Counted from the first letter of the stretch, positions 1 through 13,986 are shown. The stretch: 64,000 nucleotides of DNA from Saururus chinensis (GCA_035235625.1 CP141145.1:24492563-24556562); one strand, 5' to 3'. Made by a program: numbers and translations. The notes: generated by a model from the sequence alone, not told the origin.

Positions 1-3000
1 TCTTTAATGTTACTTTTTGGATAAACATTCTGCATGATTATTTGGACCTAATTGTGACTTCCATCATGGCTGAAGCAAGAAATTATGTCAGGAAAATTTC
101 TCCGTGATTTTCTGCCTGCTTGGCAGCTTAATTAGCGGGAACTTTGGATCCTTGCACAGAACACAAGACAAATTCATTTGGGCAGTCGCTGTTGGCTGCT
201 GGATTGTGGTCCAAACTCCACAGGGAACATAAGATTAGTTCATAGAGGTGGACTGGTAATAAAAATGTCTGTAGATGGTCCGCTGCCCCGGTCTCACTCT
301 CCCACACACTCCCAAGTAGGCATTGCTTCAACACTTTGGGCTGGTGATTTTGGTGAGCTGTGAGGAGGAATAATTGGTTTTACCAACCTTGGTCACAGAC
401 TCTCAGCCAGTCACTGATGCCCTCCCACTGTAACCAAACCATATTGTTTGTCAAAATTGCAATCCAACTTTTCCATCTGGATGTCAGAGTCACAGTTACA
501 GCTATTCCCATCCTTCTATTAGACAGCTGTGGAATTATTATGACAATCATGAATATTTTCTTCTCTTTAAATTGGATTATCTGATGTTATTGCATCACTT
601 TCAGCTCTGCTTCTTCCAGAGTTCCAGTCTTGTACAAATCGACCCCCCATTGTCTTTCTTAGCTGAAAATTCGCTTTTTATTCCAGTCAAATACATACTT
701 TGATCACGGCTCATGACTCATTCTGCAACCTTTTACGCTAAAACTTGGTATCTGTTTTAAGTCCAAAGTTCTCACAGGTTGAGATCTGAATCAATCCTAG
801 CTTCCTATGTGCTGAGATTCTGCATGTACTCCCTCCCTCCCAAGAAGAGTGTCTAATTATCAAAACAGAAAAGAACTAAAATTATATACTTCCTCCCTCC
901 AAGGGGAGCATTTTCCCCCGTGACAATGCACCCAGCGAACGCATGGGAGCCCTTCCTTGGGCACATTGTGAGTGGGAGCATAGAAACTAAGTGCCTGATT
1001 ATATTATGCTATAAATAGACGACTATTGTCTTTTCTTTAATTCATTTTTTATTTTAGCAATCAGACAATAATCTCTATTGGGCTTTTCCCTCGTCAAATG
1101 GATGCCCACTATATAACCTACTCTGGATTGATCGGAAAGTGCAGCAAATGGAGGGGCTTATTTACAAAAAGTTAATTTTTCTTAAAAGATTGTAGGTTTT
1201 TTGTAAGAGAAAACTAGGGAAATTATGGAAATTTGGGGGAGATTTTGAAAAGTAAAATAAAATAGGTTTATTTAAGGAAGAAGTTTCTTAAGTTCAAGTC
1301 GTTCTAAAGTTCTTTTAGGAAAAGAATGCACAAATTTAAGTGGTTTGTTGTGGTGGTAACTTTTTTCTTATCTTTTCTTTGTTTTTTTATCTTTACGTAA
1401 AATATCTTTATTATATGTAAAGATGCTATTAGACCCTTAGATTGTATAATATTTATGAAGTAAAATCCAATCCTATTGTTGATAGTGGAATTAGTCACCA
1501 TAAACTCTATTGATGAAATTATTATTTTGATAGTAAACCATGTAAATTTTGTACCTTCTATGCATTTTTTTGAGGAAGTATCTATTTGATTATCTTGTCA
1601 TGTGTATGTGTTAATCTGTTTAACCTACACTTTGTAAGTGTAGAACACATTTTTTATTCTTTAGGTGTATAAAGTGCGTGTTTTATTGTGCTCATTGGTT
1701 GACACAAAAGTGGTAAATAGTATCGTTTTCTCCACACTCCATCCATCCAACGTCTGATTATATTCTTCTATAAATCGACCACTACTGTCTTTTTTTATAA
1801 TTCATTTCTCGTTCATTTTTTGTTTTAGCCAGCACACACTCTTCGCACATGGAGTATCATTTAAGCTTAGTCGCAGCTGATTTAACCTAGTTCTAAAGTT
1901 TCGACAGTGTACCACAGATTGTAGGTTAAACTAGGTTGTGATATTAGTCTCATCAAATGTCTCATTCAAAATGGTTTTCCTCTTTCAATTTGTATAGCTG
2001 GAGCATTTATATGCTTGTAGTGGAAGCATAATTCCCTGTCTCTTCAACTAGTTGGGGGCTGGGGTTTTCCATGTCCCACTGATAAACCTTTAGCAACCCT
2101 TTTGGCTAAATGTACCAAGAGTGGGTCCAGGTGTTGCTTCCTGTCAGAGAAGACAAACCCACAAGCCACTGCTTAATGGTCTCACTTAACATCACAAGGA
2201 AGCTCGCCCTCTCCTTCTTTCAGCCTGCCAATGAATAGTGTATGTGGCCTGTCAGGGTTTGCCTACCAGTGTCAACATGGAGCAAAAGGACATGGTGCCT
2301 CTGATCCACTTGAGGATTGCCTCCCATCTTCTTGACATCCGAACCACAATGGGATATTATCCTGAGCTAGAAAACATCTCCTGAAGGCCTCCCCAGATGC
2401 CCTTGGAGGCAATTGCATTTACTGATGGGCCCGCTCATTGCTTCCACTCAGTCTGAGAGAGGATAATATTTCAAATTGGTGCTATATAAACTGGAATAAC
2501 TTGTGGAGGGGAGATTGGCAGAGGAAGTAAGAATGGCGGCCTCAATGAGAAAAATCAAGAAAGCAAGTGAAACAGATATACACAAGAGAAAGAGACATGA
2601 AAGGATGGAGATTGTCTTGTATGTGTCAATACAGCAGGGCTCAATCTATTTACATATTCTATTGCTTTATGACCCTCCAAAAGCATATTGCATTACTAAA
2701 TTGTTTGATAGAATTTTAACATTCCATATGAGAGCCAGAAAGTTGTAATAGAATTTGCAATTCGACAGGATTTCAACGAAAGAGGTTAGAAGCTCAGTCC
2801 ACATTTACTTCTCATCTGGGCAAACAAATTAACAATGGCCTTGCAATCAAGTGTTCTCTTGTAACCTGTAAGACAAGGTTCTAACCATGTCCAGAATTAT
2901 AGTTCCGTCCTGACATGGCTACTTGACTGCATCTCTACTCTCCATTTTTTGAGATGTAACGATTTTTTTTGGCACTATTTTTAAGTATTATCAATCATTC

Positions 3001-4000
3001 TTAAACGAGCTTAATGTGTTTGCTTCATCCATCTATCTGTAATCTAGCAGCACCACTTAGGACTTCAAAGCAAAAAACACAGTAATTATTAACATCATTC
3101 TAGAACAAGGAGAAGAGAATTCAGCTACACTTTCCTAAATTACACTTCACTGCAGCACATAACTTTTCAACTAGTTGACATTTTTCCGATGCCTATCAAT
3201 TGTCATAGCATGTGGCGATGATGTGAGATGTTCATGTGATGCTACAATTTTGCAGCTTCCATCAGTTGAGACCTCAAGAAGCTGAATGGAAAAGCATGAA
3301 TCAATCTAGAAAGAAGTGTGACTGTGTGTGGCGAGCCTCAAGGGGCTCCACCTCCAAAAAGGTGAGGCGTAAACCTCAAGAACATGAGGTGCAAGCCTTA
3401 CATTTATTACATTCTAATGTATACAAATCTAATCTAAATACATAAAAAACAGCCTAATATAAATTGTAAATAGTTGAAATTGGAACATATGATTGCTGTA
3501 TTCATATAATTAGTTATGTAAATAAAGAGGGCCTCACATAAATTTTGCATGGACTCACTTATATAGACTAATCAAAACTCGTGTATGAATTTTTGATGTG
3601 AAAATATTAATTTCTTCTTCTAAATCCTCTACCCCGTAGGCCTCGGCCCTCCCACTATCAACCCCTTCAATTGCAGTGGAGGCTAGATTTCTCTATTAAA
3701 AAAAAAAGAGAACGTAATGTAAAATGAAAAAAATTGTTTATAATTTAAGAGATGAGTGCATGCCTAGCCTAAAACAATGACTCACACAGTATTACACCTT
3801 TTATGTACTCCGCCTCAAACGTCTTTTCGGTACTACATAGCACACCCTAATAAGTCAGAATTTATAATCATAATCAAGTAGTACATTTTTTTCGATAATT
3901 TGAGGTCATCGGCATGAATCTTATGCCTCCATTTAGCCTATTTTGTGTCAACTCTTTTATAAAAGATAGCATAGTCTCACAGTATGAGATTACACATGGT
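1..4000. other. 5' flank without a recognised gene
   Basis: About 4 kb of AT-rich DNA in which I recognise no conserved coding region or RNA gene. It holds short ORFs only. One of them (ATG at 2533) follows a TATAAA-like string near 2484 and would encode a short basic peptide, but it resembles no family I know. A weakly palindromic, CCTC-rich patch at about 3330-3410 looks like the tail of a small mobile element. The two related TATA-bearing blocks near 1.0 and 1.8 kb are listed separately. The stretch ends at the terminal inverted repeat of the MULE that starts near 4.0 kb. Confidence 0.5.
992..1830 (+). repeat. Pair of diverged direct repeats (about 70 bp) with TATA-like core
   Basis: Positions 992-1058 and 1751-1828 share a block of the form CTGATTATATT, then CTATAAAT, then CGAC, then a T-rich run ending in TTTTAGC. 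The copies differ by scattered substitutions and a small insertion. Each contains a CTATAAAT string that could serve as a TATA box. They may be remnants of a small terminal-repeat element or a duplicated promoter. Neither flank continues the similarity, so the family is unknown. Confidence 0.4.
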
Positions 4001-4003
4001 AAA

Positions 4004-4130
4004 GAGTTTTTTTTCATATTACCCTTGGCCGAAGAAGCGAACATTCCTTATTATATACCTACTTCTTAACCGTAAATATCATATTACCTGCTTTAGGATA
4101 AAACTGCCCTTAGGTATTAAATAAATCCAA
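4004..4130 (+). repeat. MULE-1 left terminal inverted repeat
   Basis: This begins GAGTTTTTTTTCATATTACC and ends near the CCCTTAGG block at 4110-4117. It pairs in inverse orientation with 29308-29435, which on the minus strand begins GAGTTTTTCTATGTTACC. It also matches the start of a second MULE at 35930 (GAGTTTTTTCCATATTGCC). The two ends have diverged noticeably, in keeping with an old insertion. Confidence 0.6.
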
Positions 4131-4227
4131 TCCCCATATAGATCCTCATAAATGAACAATGAACAATGCAGCACCATTCCATTAGAGATGATTGATCGGT
4201 GGTAAGCCAAAATTCATTGGCGTGAGA

Positions 4228-7200
4228 TGTAAGATCTCTAACTTTAACTCGGTTTAATTTTTATTTAATTATGTGATATTATGTGGTTTTACTTGAATTG
4301 GCAGTTTGACTTGATTTTGGGGTTAAGGGTTAGCAATTATGGTTATAACAAGGTTTAATTGCATTTTTATAATTTTTAAGAACAAACTTGATTTATCATT
4401 TTTTTTTTGATTTTATTGTATTTTTTCCTAAATTAAGGGTGTTGACTACAAAGTAGGCCCTACGCCCACGATTGGATGGCGTGTAACCCACATGACCCTA
4501 AACTTAAATTATTTTATATCATTGAGTTTTAGAATTATTAAAATTATTTTTAGCCCTAAAATAACCCTAATTAGCCACTTAGGGTATTTTAACCTATTTT
4601 ACAACTAACAGTTTGTAAACACAACCCAAATACTTACTAATTAAGGAAAACCCTAGATACTTGCCCAACTGGGGAAAGTATGTGGAAGGGAGAAGGAGGT
4701 GCTCTACCCCCATTTCCCAAAGAGAAAAATCCGATTTATGTGAGTTTTCTATCCCTAATCACCCGTAATCTTTCAATTTTGCTCTTAATCATTCTTTTCT
4801 TCATTTTCCCTAAATAGAATCTTGATTTTTTCTATTAAAAATCTTATTTTAAATTTTGATTTTAAACCTTAAGTGGGTAATTTTCATTCTTAACTAAAGA
4901 AAATCATATATCTACCTATTTTCAAGTTGATATAAGCTTATTAATATATTTTAATTAAGTTTTAAAAAAACTAATTTTTGGGTACGATTTCTTGAGTGAA
5001 GCTTTTTTGTTGATCCAAGTACTTCACAGAGGTAAGGGAATTTTATTTCGTGTGGTTTTATCCATTGGATTGCATATTTGAAGGTTTATGTGGGTTCTTG
5101 ATTCATTTTGTGCTTTAACGGTGATTTGCTAAAAATATGTTACATATAGCTACTTTCTTGTGATTAAATAAGAGAATGATTAGATCTATCATGTCCTAGG
5201 GTTATATTTTGATATTATGATGTTCTATTGTGGTTTTGGAATTTATCTTGAATTTTTGGATGTTTTTGTTTGAATTTTGAAAGGTTAAAGATGAACCAGA
5301 AAATGTGCAAAAAGTGAACTGTTAAGGGCGTTCGAATGGCCCAACTGGCATTCGAATGGCCAACCATTAGAACGGCCTGTCCAGCCGATTGAATGGCCTA
5401 GCGTTTGAACGGATCGACCGGGTATTTGAACAGCCAAACGGCAAGTTGCCATTTTTGTATATTTTTGGCCATTTCTTGTTCTTTTTCCATAAATCTAATT
5501 CCTTATAATTAAAATGAGTTATTATTATCTATAAATGTTGTTATGATTGCATGAAGACCATCTTAGAATTTATGATTTAGCTCAATCGTGATTTAGGCTA
5601 TATTTACTTAATTTTAGCATGATATTCTACTTGTCTTAAATTCTGTTGATGACTTCCTCATGATTACTTGATGATTTCAGTAGGTTTAACCATGATGATG
5701 TATATATATATGCTTGCACATATTATACTATTTTTAGGTGAATTGTGTTCCCATGTTCTAGCTTAAGTATGGTGATGTTTACAAATGTCTAAGTCTAGCA
5801 TGACGTAATACTTGTCTTGAATTCATATTTTGTTGTTTTCATCACATTTACTCCATGATTTCAGTGGGGTAGGACTATGATAAATTGATGCATACTTGCA
5901 TATACAACTTTGATTATAACTTGTTCATGTTTGACATGTCTTAGCTTAGGTTTGAACACTATCTCTTATGTACACTCTTGTGTAGAGGTTTATAAAGTTA
6001 TTAGAAACAAATAGATCATGTTTCATGCACATGTGAACTGATTTGAGCATAATTACTTATACTGGGACTCGTTTGGCATTTACTCAAGTATGTATCATGT
6101 AGCATGCATCACAAAAATAATTTATAAGCAAGGATTAATCATGATTATCCATGATTGATCAATTAGATGAAATTGGATTATATTGGATGTCAGATTAAAT
6201 CGTTTAAAGACTTATCGAATTGGTTTTGGGTCCGAAAGGACATGATTTGGTTTTGAGTTCATTTGAGAACATGGTGTCTCCTCGGGTTGAGATGAGCTAA
6301 TTGTGGTGTAAGTTTATTTATTAAGTTATCTAGACCCTGAAATTCAATGATGCTATGTCTGTGTGCACTGGCTTATCATGTGCTCTTTCCTTTATGGAAT
6401 TGGGACTCTCCCCACAAGATATTGTCTTTAGCAAGCACACTACTCTAGTTTTTCTTTGTGGAATTCGGACTCACCCCATAAGGTTTGTCCTTAGCGAGCA
6501 GGCTACTCTAGTTTTTCTTTGTGGAATTCGGACCTTCCTTTCTAAGGATTGTCCTTAGTGACCAGAGGGGTGCCTTCCCAATGCTGGAACCACCCAACGA
6601 TCTAGTTTTCTTTCGTGGAATGCGGACCTTCCTCATGACAGATTGTCATTAGTGAGTGGGTTGATTATTTTTCTCAATTGTGAGATATTCACCATTGATT
6701 GTTATATGTGTATGGAAGATAATGCTCATTTACATAGGTTGTGTAGGAAAAATGAAGCTGATTTTACATATGTGATTATGGTATGATTTGTATGTATGCA
6801 AGAAGGTGTAGTTGATCATTTGATGTTGCAAGATAAATATTTTTATTGAGAAATAAATATGAATGATATGTTCATGTTGAGAAATTATTCATGTAGGATG
6901 TGATTATGAGAATTGAGTTTTATATATTTACACATGAGGTGTATATGTGTTATGAGCTATACTTGCACCCATGATGCACATATGGCATGAAATGTACTTA
7001 TGCAATGTGGGTTATAACATGATATGCATGTGGCATGATTATGTGTTGATGAAATATGTTATATATAGCATGATATGCAGGTAGTATGACTATGTGTTGA
7101 TGAGATATAGTATAGTTAGCATGACATGCAAGTGGCATGAGTAGATGCTTATGGAATATAAATTATGACATGATGCACAAGTGGCACATGTTTATGTGAT

Positions 7201-7370
7201 TGTACCATGATGAATGGGCATAGTGATTGATTATGTGATGGTTATTGTGATTGTTCATGCATGTGTTGTCATTATGAATTTACTTCCCATATTAAAACCC
7301 TTGCTGAGCTTGGCCTCACCCCTCTTAGTTTGTGTTTTGTTTTGGGGCTACATGTCGTACCCTACAGCTT
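4228..7370 (+). mobile_element. Solo LTR D, Ty3/gypsy-like large-LTR family, 3'-truncated
   Basis: The sequence starts TGTAAGATCTC just inside the MULE-1 left end and follows LTR C (10309-13986) in overall order: AT-rich 5' part, a zone with CGAACGGCC-type GC-rich motifs near 5.3-5.4 kb, a tandem 65-70 bp block with TGTGGAATTCGGAC at about 6.38-6.65 kb, a repeat-rich zone at 6.85-7.2 kb, and a TTTTGGGGCTACA block near 7.34 kb. The last part seen in copy C is missing, and MULE sequence resumes by about 7.44 kb, so the right edge is approximate. It is a fossil with no internal genes. The family may be Tekay/Del-like, because copy C ends in a GGGTCGGG...GTGACA string, but this is inference. Confidence 0.6.
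6380..6660 (+). repeat. Tandem 65-70 bp block inside LTR D
   Basis: Four imperfect units each hold a TTTCTTTGTGGAATTCGGAC-like string followed by a TTGTC(C)TTAG(C/T)GA string. The same block occurs in LTR C at about 12.46-12.70 kb and in reverse orientation in LTRs A (about 39.7-39.9 kb) and B (about 45.55-45.75 kb). It is therefore part of the LTR family and not a local duplication. Confidence 0.6.
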
Positions 7371-8814
7371 TCCATTTTGAAAATTGTGCTGGGTGAAAAG
7401 GGCTTCATTTTGGCTGATCTGATCACCCTTTAACCACCATAATGGAGAGGATTACTATTTTCATCCATTACAATGGAGAGGTAGGCAATGATGGCATGTG
7501 TGTAGGTGGAAAGGCACGGTTGATGAACATTGATGCCATGGTGAGGTTGGGCTAGCTGCTAGTTTAAGTCAAAGAAATACTTACCATATATGGTAATGTG
7601 ACTTTGAAGTATTTGATGTCATCTTCGCAATCATCTATGAATTAGAAGATGATGAAGACTTGTAATTAGTGTTTTCTATTTACAAGAAGGCAAATAAAGA
7701 AGTGTTATCATTGTATGTAGAGATGAAAGAACCTTACAATGGTGATAAATCACCATCAATAGAAAGGAACCAGACTGTCAATAAAGATAAATCGCTAGTG
7801 GTATCAGCTCACCCCACCTTAACTGGCGGATTGCAGGCAGGAGTCAATGATACACTATTCACAATTCACTTGTGAAACATTCAGGTAACAATGAATTTTA
7901 AATTACACAACATTATACTTTATTATTACTTTATTATATTCTTGAATACATGATATTTATAATATCATGTTCAGTAAAATACAATACTTATAATATCATA
8001 TAACTAATGATGCGAAATACAAAAGCAATATATCACAAATTCTTTTTAGTGTACTTACTATAAAACGACTTGTATAAATATCATCTTATCAATAACACAA
8101 TAAAATTTGTAAGTGTGTAACCGAATACATGATGTTGAGTTATATCGCATATTGATTAATACGTTAATATCCATTGCTGGGAGAACAAAGAGATTTTAAC
8201 TCAACAAATCCATGTCACACCTCATACAACATTCCAATTCCTCCAAAACCTGTTACAAAAGATATTCATACTAGATTTGAAGAAACGTTGCCAACAATGG
8301 GTGTGATAAGGACTTCATTTAATAACTATGATCCCCCATACAACCCTGGGAATTTACAATAGCCAAGAATCCCAAGAAGTGTGGGGTGGTGACCAATGAA
8401 ATGAGAATGATAATATACTCTAATTGGGTGCACATTTCCTAAGCCTGGTACATTTTAAGAGGGTTTTGATCAACATTGTAATAAAGCTGAATTTCACGTA
8501 TCAGGTTGTGGACAAGAACAAGAATATGAATATGTATGCCGCAAAGTCCTCTAACAAGTCTTGTAAGTAGTACATAAAGGCATCAAACATAAGAGATCAT
8601 GTGACTGTGAGAAGGTTAGTACCCAACCATGTGTGTGGAATGCAAAGGAAGTCAACTGACCACCGTTTAGCCTTGCACCTTTGGATTGCAAAAAAATATT
8701 ATGGGCTATTTAAAGATTCACCAGATATTACACTGAAAAGTATAGAAAGATATATTTTGAAGCATTAGGGTATATATGTGAACTACAAGAAATGTTGGCG
8801 TGCAAGTAAGGCAC

Positions 8815-9050
8815 ACTTATAATATTTAAAGAGTCATATTTATGAAAACATGACTTGTAAACATGAGTTGGTATTGGACACACAAGGCTTATAAAGTCAT
8901 GTTTTTCTAAAACACAACTTGTTAACCTATCATGTTATGATGAACACGATGCTTATAAAGTCCAGTTTTGTGAAAAAATGACTAGTAATCATTTTGTGTT
9001 ATCGGGAACACGATTTGTTAACTTGTCGTTTAATCTTTTTTAATGTTAAC
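8815..9050 (+). repeat. MULE-1 transposase spacer rich in GTGTTAT/ATAACAC palindromes
   Basis: This non-coding spacer between transposase coding blocks carries degenerate copies of a short palindrome whose best form in this window is CGTGTTATTGATAACACG. Copies here include a CATGTTATGATGAACACG form near 8930 and a GTGTTATCGGGAACACG form near 8997. The same motif fills spacers at 10050-10200, 14440-14650, 15425-15530, 20170-20360, 21280-21510, 22370-22590, 36780-37000 and 37860-38060. Confidence 0.6.
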
Positions 9051-10308
9051 TACATAAAATTTTGTTACGCATGTAAAGCAATATATGATTTAATCGATGG
9101 AGAACCAGACAAATTCAATTGAATACTTCATGCATATGGAATTCAAATAGAAAGGATTAATTCAAGTAGTGTAGTAGTTTCGATCAAATCATATAATATT
9201 CCTGGACCTATAGGGGGATACAATTTGAAAAAAGTATTTTAGATGTTTGGGCCAGTTGCAAGAGCTTTAGAACAACTCTGAGGCCATTATTAACCGTAGA
9301 TGCGACTTTCTTGAAGGGAAAATATCCTAGTCAGCTATTAATAACAACTATACTTGAAGGGAACAATAATATGTTATCTGTCATGTTTGCAATGGTCAAG
9401 AATGAGTGCGAGAAAACTTGGAGATGATTTCTTGAATTGCTTTGAAATTATTTATTTTTTAATCCTCTAGCCGAGTTGAATACAATTATTTTTGATAGAA
9501 TGAAGGGCTTGGCAAATGCTATTAAATAGTATTTTCCCTTTACACACCACAAATATTACTTCCATCACATGGTAGCAAATATGTTGGACATATTCAAAGA
9601 CAACTACCTAAAGAACTAGCTCCATGTGGCAGTTGAAACTTTTAGACAGTAGATGTATTAGGACACAATGAATAGCATTGAAGAACATAATCTTGTTCAT
9701 TTACTTGGCTGGATAAGATAGGTGCAGAGCACTTGGCCAATGTTGCATTTCTAAGCAACAGATATGGAACACTTAGCTCAAATAGGTCAAAAAGTTTTAA
9801 TACAATGTTAAAAAAGTCAGGTCGATGTCTATTACTTGGTTCATTGAGCATACAAGGGAGCACACAACTGCACTTTTTGAGAAACATTGAACATATGGCT
9901 TGAATATGACTGAAGATTTAACCCTATTTGCTAGTAAACACATTGAAAGTAGAAAAGAAGAAGCAAGGCATGTGCATGTATTGTCAATAGCAATGTATGA
10001 ATTCCAGGTTAACTCACTATATCACTAGGTAAAATGCAATTAATATTGTGTGTGTGTTCATATGTTATCCACAATAACGTGTATGTTCAGGTGTTAAAAT
10101 AACACGATAGTTGTGAGCATACGACATTTCTTGATGGATCATGTTTTCAATAACACTATAATATCACTTATCATGTTCTTGTTAACATGACATTCATTGA
10201 ATAGGATGTAATGAATTTGGTAGAACGTAGTTGAACATGCGAAAAGTTTTAGCATCTAGGGTTACCGTATAAACATGCAATTGTAACAATTGATCACAGA
10301 CACTTCTA

Positions 10309-13300
10309 TGTAAGATCCCTAAACTTAAACCGGTTTTAATTTATTATGTTTAATTGCTCTTATGTGGTTTAAGCCATTTTTGATCAATTTTGATGATTTT
10401 TTGAAATAAAGGTGATTTCCAAAGGTTTTAAACAAAAAAAGTTTCATGTTTATGAGTTTTAAGTGATTCCAAACCATTTGTGAATTTTTGGATTTTTTTT
10501 CATATTTTTCAAAAATTAGGGTTTGACGGGACCCTGTGGGTCCCACTGTCGAATTTAGGGTTTTTAGTCGAAAATGTCCCAGACATCAAAGGAAGTCGTA
10601 TAAAAAAATTTAGAATTTTTTTTGTCCTAATTTTGGGTTAAATTACTAAATTTCCTAATTCTAGTTAAAAACTATATTTTTACCCCACATTTCAATTAGG
10701 TATAGCCCAACCATTCATATAAAAGGAAAGGGCTGAGCCATTTCCAAATTGGGAATAGGATGAGCTAGGAATTTGGAGCCTAATCCCCAATTAGGCCCAA
10801 AAATGAAATGATTAGAGGTGAGTTTTGCTTAATCCTTACTTAATCTCTATGGTTTTTCTTAAAATCATCTTAATATTGTCTTCCCCCATCGATTCAATCC
10901 GTTTTAAAAGTATTAAGTCACTATTTTACTTCAATATTTTAAACCATAACCTTTAAAATTTTATTTTTATGTCTCCTAAGCTCTAGATATAGGGTTTGCT
11001 TTATAATTTTTAAATCTAAATCAAGTTTAGAGGTATATTAATATAAGAATCATGCTTTTGGAAGGTTTCAGAGGTGATTGAAGATTAATCCGACTCAAAT
11101 CAAGTGGAGCGGTAGTGAGTTTTCAAATCTCAGCCATGTTGTGGTAAAAATCTTAATTTTTATGGTTTTACTTGAATGAGTTTGCTTGATTAGGGCTTTA
11201 ATGGTAGATTTATGAAATGTTAATCCCTTGCCATAATTTCTTAGGGTTTTACCTTGGAATGGGTTTAATTAGCTTTCTAAAATGTTTAATTGAATTTTGA
11301 TAATGTATGAGGCCTGGGATAAAGGTTTGACGGTTCAACAATGATGTTTTAGTTTTGAATTTTGAAATGAAGAAGAAGGCTCGAACTATTTGCTGGCAAT
11401 CGATCGGGCCAATAGGCTGATCAATCGGGCCGTTCAAATGGCCTTCTAGGCCGATCGATCAGCTACACAACAGTTTTGCCCTTAGTTGGTTTTTTATGCT
11501 TATTTTTTATGCCTATTTTGGTGCTTTTACCCCAATTGATGATTTTAACATTTAAGGGGAGTGTTTTATGTTGTAATTAAGCTACTGGAAGGGTGCAGAA
11601 TTTATGATAGAGATTTATGAAGTATGCTTAAGTACTTGTTATGTGAAATTATATTTTGATAGTTATATATGTTAACATTGAACTATCTTGAATCTATGGA
11701 TGATGGAATTCTTATGATTGGAGCATTTTTCTAGCAAGGATATTTACATGGTAAATGATAAGATATGTCTTCATATAATGAGAATGGATTGTGGGTGAAT
11801 GATGTTATTTTGTTATAACTTTATGTGTAGAATAATCATGCTTGTAGGAGTTAAGCATTTGATTTTACATGAACGGATTTATGGTTTGTGGTAGATTTCA
11901 CCATAGATTTCAGTTGGTAATCATGATTAGAATGTGTTTAAGCATGTGTGTATTGTCTTATGAGCTTATATCAAAGCATTGGTCATGTGCTTAGGAAATG
12001 TATAAACACATACGTGTGGAGAATTTACTATGAAATCATGGTTATTTATGATTTAATTATGATGCATGAGGGGACTGATGGGAGCACATTCCATGTGTTG
12101 GAATTCACGTAGAGAATGCTCACGTATGCATCATGTTGTATACATCATGAATGGACTTCATGAATGAGATTTTACCGATGTTTAGCCATAATTAATCAGT
12201 TGTATGCAATGATGTGAGATTACTTGCTGGATTAGTCAATTGTTGGCTTAATTGAAACTTAGCTAGTCCAAGAGGGCATGATTTCGATTTGAGTTCCTGT
12301 GTGGAACATGTATACTCCCCGGGTTGAGTCGGTCTGAGTTGATTTGAGATATATGGAGATGAGGGATGGACTCGTTTTACAGTTGAGATTTATTGAGATA
12401 GTCACATCTAGACACTGAGCACCCATAGTGGTACGCCTTTGTGCACTGACTACCACGTGTTCTAGGTTCCCTATGTGGGAATTTGGACTCTCCCCACCGC
12501 AAAGATGCCCTTAGCGAACACACTGCTCTAGGTTCCCTATGTGGGAATTCAGACGTTCTTGGCCAAAATTGTCTTTGGCGAGCAAACTTGCTCTAAGTTC
12601 CCTATGTGGGAATTTGGACTTCTTGTGTGGATTGTCCTTGGTGAGCAGAGGGGTTGACTACCCCTTGATCTTGGTTCCCATGAGGGATTCCAACTGTGTC
12701 TAAAGCAGGCAATGCCCTAGGATTCCGGTTAGGAAATTAGACTACGTTTAGCCTCTGTGGCAATGATTGTGTTTACTCCTTGATGGAGGCATTTACCATT
12801 TGTGTTGATGCATGTATATTATGAATGTTATGCCTAGGTTTGTACGGATTGTGTAGGGATAATTTGACACATGTGATTTGAGTTATTATGTATGATTGTG
12901 TATCATGTGTTTAACACGTTTGTCATGCAGGGTGAATGAAGATGTTATAAGAATACATAATCTGAATTGTGATTGAGACACTATTATGCAGGTTTATGTG
13001 ATATGAATGCATGATCAAAAAGTTTGTGATTGAGACACTATTATGCAGGTTTATGTGATATGAATGCATGATCAAAAAGTGCGTGATTGAGACACTATTA
13101 TGCAAGTTTATGTGATATGAATGCATGATCTGAAATCGTGTGAATGAGACACTATTATGCAGGTTTATGTGATATTGTGGCATGATCAAAAGTGTGTGAA
13201 AGATGTTTCTTATGTGGTTTATGGTATTATCATGCTTGATTTGATTAAATGTGAACTATATTACCTATGCAAGATGGATGTTAGGTGATAACTCGATCAT

Positions 13301-13986
13301 TTATGTCTTGACTTTGATATGTGTGTCATATGCATGCTAGCTCTGATGTTTATTGATAAATAAGGGTGTAGTTAGGGAATGATCAGAAATGGTATCTCAC
13401 AGTCAATTATGGATATGAATTGCTATATTTCCATGCCATTATGTTTTCTTGATTATTGTCATCGTGTTCAAACCATTATTGAGTTTTATACTTACCCCAC
13501 TTTCCTTGTTTTGTTTTGGGGCTGCACGGCATGACACGCAGATGTGCATGATACATTATACGAGGAACGATATGACCACTCATAGGATTAGTTTATGCCA
13601 TGTCCTAATGTCGTTTGATTTCCTTATTTTCATCTTTTTAGACCTTGAGAACTCTATTTGGTGGATCATGTTTGTTACTAGAGCTTGCTTGTTGTGTCTA
13701 GATGCCTCTGACCTTTTTAGACTTTAGGCCATGTATAGGCTTCTAAGATGTTTATGTGGGTTTTGTGTGTGATGGGGATGATTATGTCATTTATTTTATC
13801 CTCTTTATTTTCTCCTTATTACTCTTGCTCAAAGGTTATGTGGTGCGTAACTCCGCTATTTAAACCACCGGTAGTAGGGGCTAAGTCTTCCACTATTCAT
13901 TAATAGCTTTCAATTCTGTCACCCCGTGTGCTTGACCGGCCCTTGGACCAGGTTCGGCTTGGGTCGGGTAGTGTCGTGGTGTGACA
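10309..13986 (+). mobile_element. Solo LTR C (3.68 kb), Ty3/gypsy-like, inside the MULE-1 transposase
   Basis: The element begins TGTAAGATCCC and ends GTGTGACA. It is flanked by CTTCTA on both sides (10303-10308 and 13987-13992), and the MULE reading resumes directly across the junction. It has TG...CA ends, no coding region, and a TATA-type CATATAAAAGG near 10717 that sets the orientation as plus. Near the 3' end a GC-rich block (GACCGGCCC, GGGTCGGG) resembles the ends of Tekay/Del-type LTRs. The flanking duplication and lack of internal sequence are what LTR-LTR recombination leaves behind. Copies D, A and B in this window belong to the same family. Confidence 0.8.
12971..13195 (+). repeat. 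Minisatellite in LTR C, period 56-57 bp, four units
   Basis: Four tandem units each contain GAGACACTATTATGCA, then TTTATGTGATAT, then GCATGATC. The units are 56-57 bp and differ at a few positions. The related arrays in LTRs A and B, read in reverse complement, share ATGCAGGTT, GTGAT and GCATG in the same order. There are no non-repetitive spacers, so this is not a CRISPR array. Confidence 0.75.

Noticed and set aside
2503-2748. Short ORF after a TATAAA-like string as a possible small gene
   Set aside because: No recognisable similarity, no intron signals of note and no second line of support.
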